Source of the DNA: Balneolales bacterium
Lineage (GTDB): Bacteria > Bacteroidota > Rhodothermia > Balneolales > Natronogracilivirgulaceae
Assembly (NCBI GenBank): GCA_007116685.1
Contig: SKIC01000184.1
Location: forward strand, 1-26,804
Length of the DNA: 26,804 bases
Direction: 5' to 3'
Translations under genes and position numbers: made by a program
Shown here: positions 23,531 through 26,804 of the stretch, piece by piece
Numbering within the stretch: the first letter of the stretch is position 1
Layout: each line of letters opens with the position of its first letter
The notes under the pieces: model-generated
Told to the model about the DNA's origin: nothing
Databases searched by the model: none
What the model saw: only the letters and a program-made list of their open reading frames with translations

Positions 23531-25255
23531 TTATTTACCAAAAAGGGACAGCAAAAAACCAACCGTAAACAAGCCTCCCCATAATGCCCAATGTCCACCC
23601 ATTACAACGGTTATACTTCCACCAATAATACATGCACCAGCTAGAATAGAACTTCTAATGCCTTTTGGTGTTCTTTGATAGATTGGTGCTTCGTTTACAT
23701 TTTCTTCTAAATAACGAAGGCTGTCTGCCAGAATTTTTGGTGAACGCATTAAAATATCTGCCAATTCAGGCGTTCCACGCATAAGTTCTTTGGCTATAGA
23801 ACGCGGGCTGTACTGATCCATGAAGATTTTATTAACATGCTTCCGTGATAATTCGGTGATGTCTAAACTCGGATCCATAATCTTACCAACGCCTTCAAAA
23901 GTGACGAGAGCTTTGGTCATAAGTGTCATTTCAACAGGGAAGAAAACTTTATGCCGGGCGCCAATAGCCGTTGATTCGAGAATCATCTGGGCCAGACTGA
24001 AATCTCCGTACTTGGCTTGTTGATAGTAGCGACGGAGTAAATCAGCAACAGATCTTTTAAAAGCGTTCATATTCCCACCAGGACCCAAAGTAGCCAAGCC
24101 GGTGAGATAACGGGTAGCGCCGGAAATATCCCCACTAACTAGCGCATGAAAATAGTAGAGCATTTTACGCCGAGTGTCTTCTTCAAAACGCCCAACCATC
24201 CCCATATCAATAAATCCAACCTGAGCATTTGGAAGTATTTTTAGATTCCCTGGGTGTAAATCAGCATGGAAGAATCCATCTTTATACAACATTCGGATAA
24301 TTGCTTGTGCACCCAGGTCTACCAATCTATAGCGTTGCTCTTGAGATAAACTTTTGGTTTCGGGGTCGCCGGGTTTGTAGCCATCCATAAACTCCATACA
24401 GATGACGTTTTCATTGCTTAAATCCCGGTAGATTTTTGGGAAACGAATATCTTCGCAATCCGAAAAGTTGGTAGAAAAAATTTCTGCGTTATCAATTTCA
24501 TTTTTGAAATCGACTTCCTTGAGTGTATATGTGCAAAACTCATTTATCAACTGCTTTGGCTGATATTGAGGAATAGCCCATTGCAAAAAATGAGCTAACA
24601 AATTGAGTAAGGTGATATCTGTCAGAACCGTATCCCGAATTCCCGGTTTCATAATTTTCAGAACTACGGTATCACCATCTTTGATTTTTGCCAGATGTGT
24701 TTGTGCAATAGATGCGGAGCCTAGAACTTTGCGGTCAATGGATTCAAAAACCTCGTCTACAGGTGAGAACATATTCTCCTGTATAATTTCAAGGATATTT
24801 TCGTAGGGAACTTCGGGTAGTCTGTCTAAGAGGTTTTTTAACTCTTCAGTGATAATTTTGGGTAGGATATCTTCCCTGAGCGAGAGAATTTGACCGAGTT
24901 TGATATAGGTTGGACCAAGTAATTCAAGGCGCCGCCGCAATTGTTGTGGAAAAGATTTATTCCGGACTTCTTTTAGTACAAATGGGCGAATAAAAAAAGC
25001 TGTGACGCGAGCGATTAGAGATCTGAGTCCCTTTTTTTTGTATTTAGGAAGCGAAGCAACATAGGCCAGAAGTCCGCCGGCAAACATACCGATAAGGTGC
25101 CTTTGAATTTGAATAAATCTCCGCAATAAACCTTTGTAAGGTCGGAGGGGATCAAAACGATAACGCTTTTTGTCGTAACCGGAATTGGCAATGTGCTTCT
25201 GATTATTATCAGTAGCAGAGGCTGATGTTGTATTATTTTTATCCGGTTTGGCCAT
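23531..25255 (-). CDS. UbiB/ABC1 (AarF) family atypical kinase
   Basis: A 574-residue ADCK-type protein. It shows the KxGQ motif (Lys119 to Gln122, in KLGQILSLREDILP), the modified P-loop LGSASIAQTH (178-187), Lys200 for nucleotide binding, HADLHPGN with catalytic Asp332, and DMG (350-352) in place of DFG. Two membrane segments at the C-terminus (about 533-571) anchor it, as in UbiB/COQ8 proteins. The family aids quinone biosynthesis or lipid handling and has ATPase rather than classic kinase activity; menaquinone-only bacteria also carry it. No quinone-synthesis gene is beside it here. It follows the NUDIX gene on the same strand, behind a weak terminator. Confidence 0.93.
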   Translation of the reverse strand: MAKPDKNNTTSASATDNNQKHIANSGYDKKRYRFDPLRPYKGLLRRFIQIQRHLIGMFAGGLLAYVASLPKYKKKGLRSLIARVTAFFIRPFVLKEVRNKSFPQQLRRRLELLGPTYIKLGQILSLREDILPKIITEELKNLLDRLPEVPYENILEIIQENMFSPVDEVFESIDRKVLGSASIAQTHLAKIKDGDTVVLKIMKPGIRDTVLTDITLLNLLAHFLQWAIPQYQPKQLINEFCTYTLKEVDFKNEIDNAEIFSTNFSDCEDIRFPKIYRDLSNENVICMEFMDGYKPGDPETKSLSQEQRYRLVDLGAQAIIRMLYKDGFFHADLHPGNLKILPNAQVGFIDMGMVGRFEEDTRRKMLYYFHALVSGDISGATRYLTGLATLGPGGNMNAFKRSVADLLRRYYQQAKYGDFSLAQMILESTAIGARHKVFFPVEMTLMTKALVTFEGVGKIMDPSLDITELSRKHVNKIFMDQYSPRSIAKELMRGTPELADILMRSPKILADSLRYLEENVNEAPIYQRTPKGIRSSILAGACIIGGSITVVMGGHWALWGGLFTVGFLLSLFGK

Positions 25256-25270
25256 GTATGATTATATCAC

Positions 25271-25294
25271 AAAAAAAGTAACTGAGTAAGTTAC
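25271..25294 (-). terminator. Weak terminator after the NUDIX gene
   Basis: On the minus strand GTAACT, a five-base loop and AGTTAC are followed by seven T (plus-strand A at 25271-25277). The stem is only 6 bp with two G-C pairs, so it may let much transcription through into the UbiB-like gene. Confidence 0.45.
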
Positions 25295-25307
25295 ATAATT
25301 TCTCTTC

Positions 25308-25886
25308 TTAATGTCCTAAATCAATTGAAAATGGGGCATTGCGCTTCCACCAAAAGAATGCTTTAAACAAACAAGCCATGGTTTTCCCATCTGTAATATC
25401 ACCCTTTTCTACCATACTTAATGCTTTAGAAAAAGGAATGCGTGTTGGAATCATAAATTCATCAGCATCAGAGTCTTCGGTTTTTTGTTCAAGGTCCCAT
25501 GCCACATAGAGATAAATTACTTCATCTGTGTAACCAATGGAGGGGTAAAAATGTCCGATAAGCTGAATGTTTTTCGAAATTAATCCTGTTTCTTCCTCGA
25601 GTTCACGTACAGCGGTAGTTTGGTGTGGCTCGCCGGCATCAATTTTCCCTGCAGGAACTTCCAGAAATTCTTTGTGTAAGGGATACCGAAATTGCCGGAT
25701 TAACATTACATCTCCATTACTAAAAACAGGCAAAACTGCGGAGGCACCGGGATGTTTTATCCACTCTCTAACCGAGGTATTTCCATCAGGTAGTTCAACC
25801 TCATCCCTAAATGCGTTTAATAAAGCCCCATTATAAACGTTTCTACTGGTAATTTTTTTTTCAGTCAGATTTATACTGTTATCCAT
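25308..25886 (-). CDS. NUDIX hydrolase, ADP-ribose pyrophosphatase-like
   Basis: A 192-residue NUDIX protein. The NUDIX box is complete: Gly80, Glu86, Arg94-Glu95, Glu98-Glu99 and Gly101 (from AGKIDAGE to RELEEETGL). The surrounding layout (ITSRNVYNG, EWIKHPGASAVLPV, LIRQFRYPLHKEFLEVPAG) is that of ADP-ribose and related nucleoside-diphosphate-sugar pyrophosphatases. The loop after the box (GHFYPSIGYTDEVIYLYVA) supports this group. It probably cleans up ADP-ribose or similar metabolites in the cytoplasm. It is the first gene of the minus-strand group leading to the UbiB-like gene. Confidence 0.92.
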   Translation of the reverse strand: MDNSINLTEKKITSRNVYNGALLNAFRDEVELPDGNTSVREWIKHPGASAVLPVFSNGDVMLIRQFRYPLHKEFLEVPAGKIDAGEPHQTTAVRELEEETGLISKNIQLIGHFYPSIGYTDEVIYLYVAWDLEQKTEDSDADEFMIPTRIPFSKALSMVEKGDITDGKTMACLFKAFFWWKRNAPFSIDLGH

Positions 25887-26179
25887 AAAATGATCTCAAA
25901 TTCGTATTTTGTATACGATGCAGCGAATTCTATGCCATGCTATTAGGCTGTTTTCAAAAATACTGGTTTTGATAATACGACCTAATGCTCGTATTCTGCC
26001 TCATTGCAAAATTTTAATGTCTAAAGTGAGTCCAGATATCAAAGGCGGTTTAATTTTTGCTCAGATGGATATAGAATAGTAGTAACGATAAACATTTTAA
26101 GGCAGATTCATTAGACAGTAATCAGAAGACTTTCTAAAGAATCTGAATAAAACTTATAAAATATTCTTAGTTAATCGTA
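25887..26179. other. Gene-poor stretch between NUDIX and pgsA-like genes
   Basis: In these 293 bases I see no convincing gene. A 53-codon frame runs from 25918 to 26079 on the plus strand (start MQRILCHAIRLFSKIL) but resembles nothing I know. A small hairpin ATACGA/TCGTAT (25975-25994) lies in it. The stretch must hold promoters for both divergent genes, but no convincing -35/-10 pair is visible. Confidence 0.4.
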
Positions 26180-26794
26180 TTGGAACAAAACGAAAACATA
26201 GACGGGTACAAAATTCAGGTAAAAAACAACATCGCGACGTTGTCTAATTTCATCTCGTTTACCCGTGCGCTTATTCCAATACCGATTATCATTTTACACC
26301 AACAGTCTGGAGAGCAAATCACCGGCTGGGTTACAGGATTGCTGATTTACGCCTTGGTTTCTGATTATTTGGATGGCTTAGCAGCCCGGAAATTGAATCA
26401 AATTACTGAACTTGGCAAAGTAATGGACCCACTTGCTGATAAAATTTGCGCTGTCATTTTATTCGTTTACGCTACCTGGCTCGGCTTAATACCCACATGG
26501 TTCCTGGGAGTGGTAGTAGGTCGGGATTTGTTGATAGTTATTGGCTCTTTGAGAATAAAACGAATGCGGGGTAAAGTAGCTATGTCCACGTGGTCCGGAA
26601 AGATTGCAGTGAACGTGCTTTCTTTGTATTGGTTAGCCGTATTTTTTAATGATTGGTTTGAACAGGTTTTGCTTGACGATATGACACCCGTAATTTTAGT
26701 ATTGAAATGGTTATCTCTGGCCATACTTGTTTATTCAACCATTAGTTATGGACGGCGATTTTTTAAAATCCGCAAGGGAGCAGATTATAATTAA
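26180..26794 (+). CDS. pgsA: CDP-alcohol phosphatidyltransferase, PgsA-like
   Basis: A 204-residue membrane enzyme with the CDP-alcohol phosphotransferase signature D65-G66-x2-A69-R70-x8-G79-x3-D83-x3-D87 complete (LDGLAARKLNQITELGK, then VMDPLADK). Several hydrophobic helices surround it. The size and the FTRALIPIPIIIL start fit phosphatidylglycerophosphate synthase, which makes the precursor of phosphatidylglycerol. However, other CDP-alcohol transferases (for example for inositol or serine) share the motif, so the symbol is a best guess. The start is taken as TTG at 26180: the upstream in-frame stop at 26168 leaves no ATG or GTG. It ends 10 bases before the window edge. Confidence 0.82.
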   Translation: MEQNENIDGYKIQVKNNIATLSNFISFTRALIPIPIIILHQQSGEQITGWVTGLLIYALVSDYLDGLAARKLNQITELGKVMDPLADKICAVILFVYATWLGLIPTWFLGVVVGRDLLIVIGSLRIKRMRGKVAMSTWSGKIAVNVLSLYWLAVFFNDWFEQVLLDDMTPVILVLKWLSLAILVYSTISYGRRFFKIRKGADYN

Positions 26795-26804
26795 TTAGAT
26801 ATTA

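Noticed and set aside
25918..26079. A 53-codon plus-strand frame in the gap before the pgsA-like gene.
   Set aside because: No recognisable domain, no ribosome site, and composition like non-coding DNA; kept only as a note on the gap.

Overview
The window looks like chromosomal DNA from an AT-rich, Gram-negative-type bacterium of the Bacteroidota/FCB group. My best guess is the Balneolota/Rhodothermota branch. The evidence is an rpmB-rpmG-DUF4295 ribosomal operon, a DUF2911 protein, the ligase-associated helicase/PdeM DNA-repair pair, and two promoters whose -10 region reads TATATTTG. That fits the Bacteroidota TAnnTTTG element, yet both promoters also carry an E. coli-like -35. Most starts lack a Shine-Dalgarno sequence, three genes seem to start at TTG, and rpmG has a perfect AAGGAGGT. 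The taxonomy is inferred from gene content, not from a marker search.

Left part (1-4640): the 3' end of a DUF885 peptidase-like gene, then a short degraded stretch that reads like the C-terminus of a PIN-domain (VapC-like) toxin. Its stop overlaps the start of a Phd/YefM-type antitoxin as ATGA. On the minus strand follow pdeM and its DEXH helicase, overlapping by one base; their usual exonuclease and ligase partners are not here.

Centre-left (4640-8520): a tRNA-Asp(GTC) gene with clear promoter and terminator, then mnmG-rsmG. The start of rsmG is built from two perfect ParB-binding parS palindromes, which suggests an origin-proximal, ParB-loaded chromosome segment. A WYL-domain regulator follows and ends at a terminator shared with gyrA.

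Centre (8530-18153): gyrB-gyrA on the minus strand. Diverging from gyrB is the rpmB-rpmG-DUF4295 ribosomal operon, closed by a strong terminator. Next come yqeY, cvpA, tyrS, a two-block ankyrin-repeat protein and the AP endonuclease gene xth, packed tightly on the plus strand.

Right part (18166-26804): a minus-strand group (MBL hydrolase with Tat signal, uvrB, PmtA-like methyltransferase), a lone plus-strand MmcQ/YjbR gene, a second minus-strand group (NUDIX hydrolase, UbiB/ABC1-like kinase, hemolysin III family membrane protein, DUF2911 secreted protein), and a pgsA-like phosphatidyltransferase at the end.

Most of the window is housekeeping: translation, topology, repair and envelope. I do not see a prophage, transposon, CRISPR array or clear new defence system. 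The items most worth a second look are the paired parS sites inside rsmG, the toxin remnant coupled to an antitoxin, the split repair cassette, and the mixed-type promoters.
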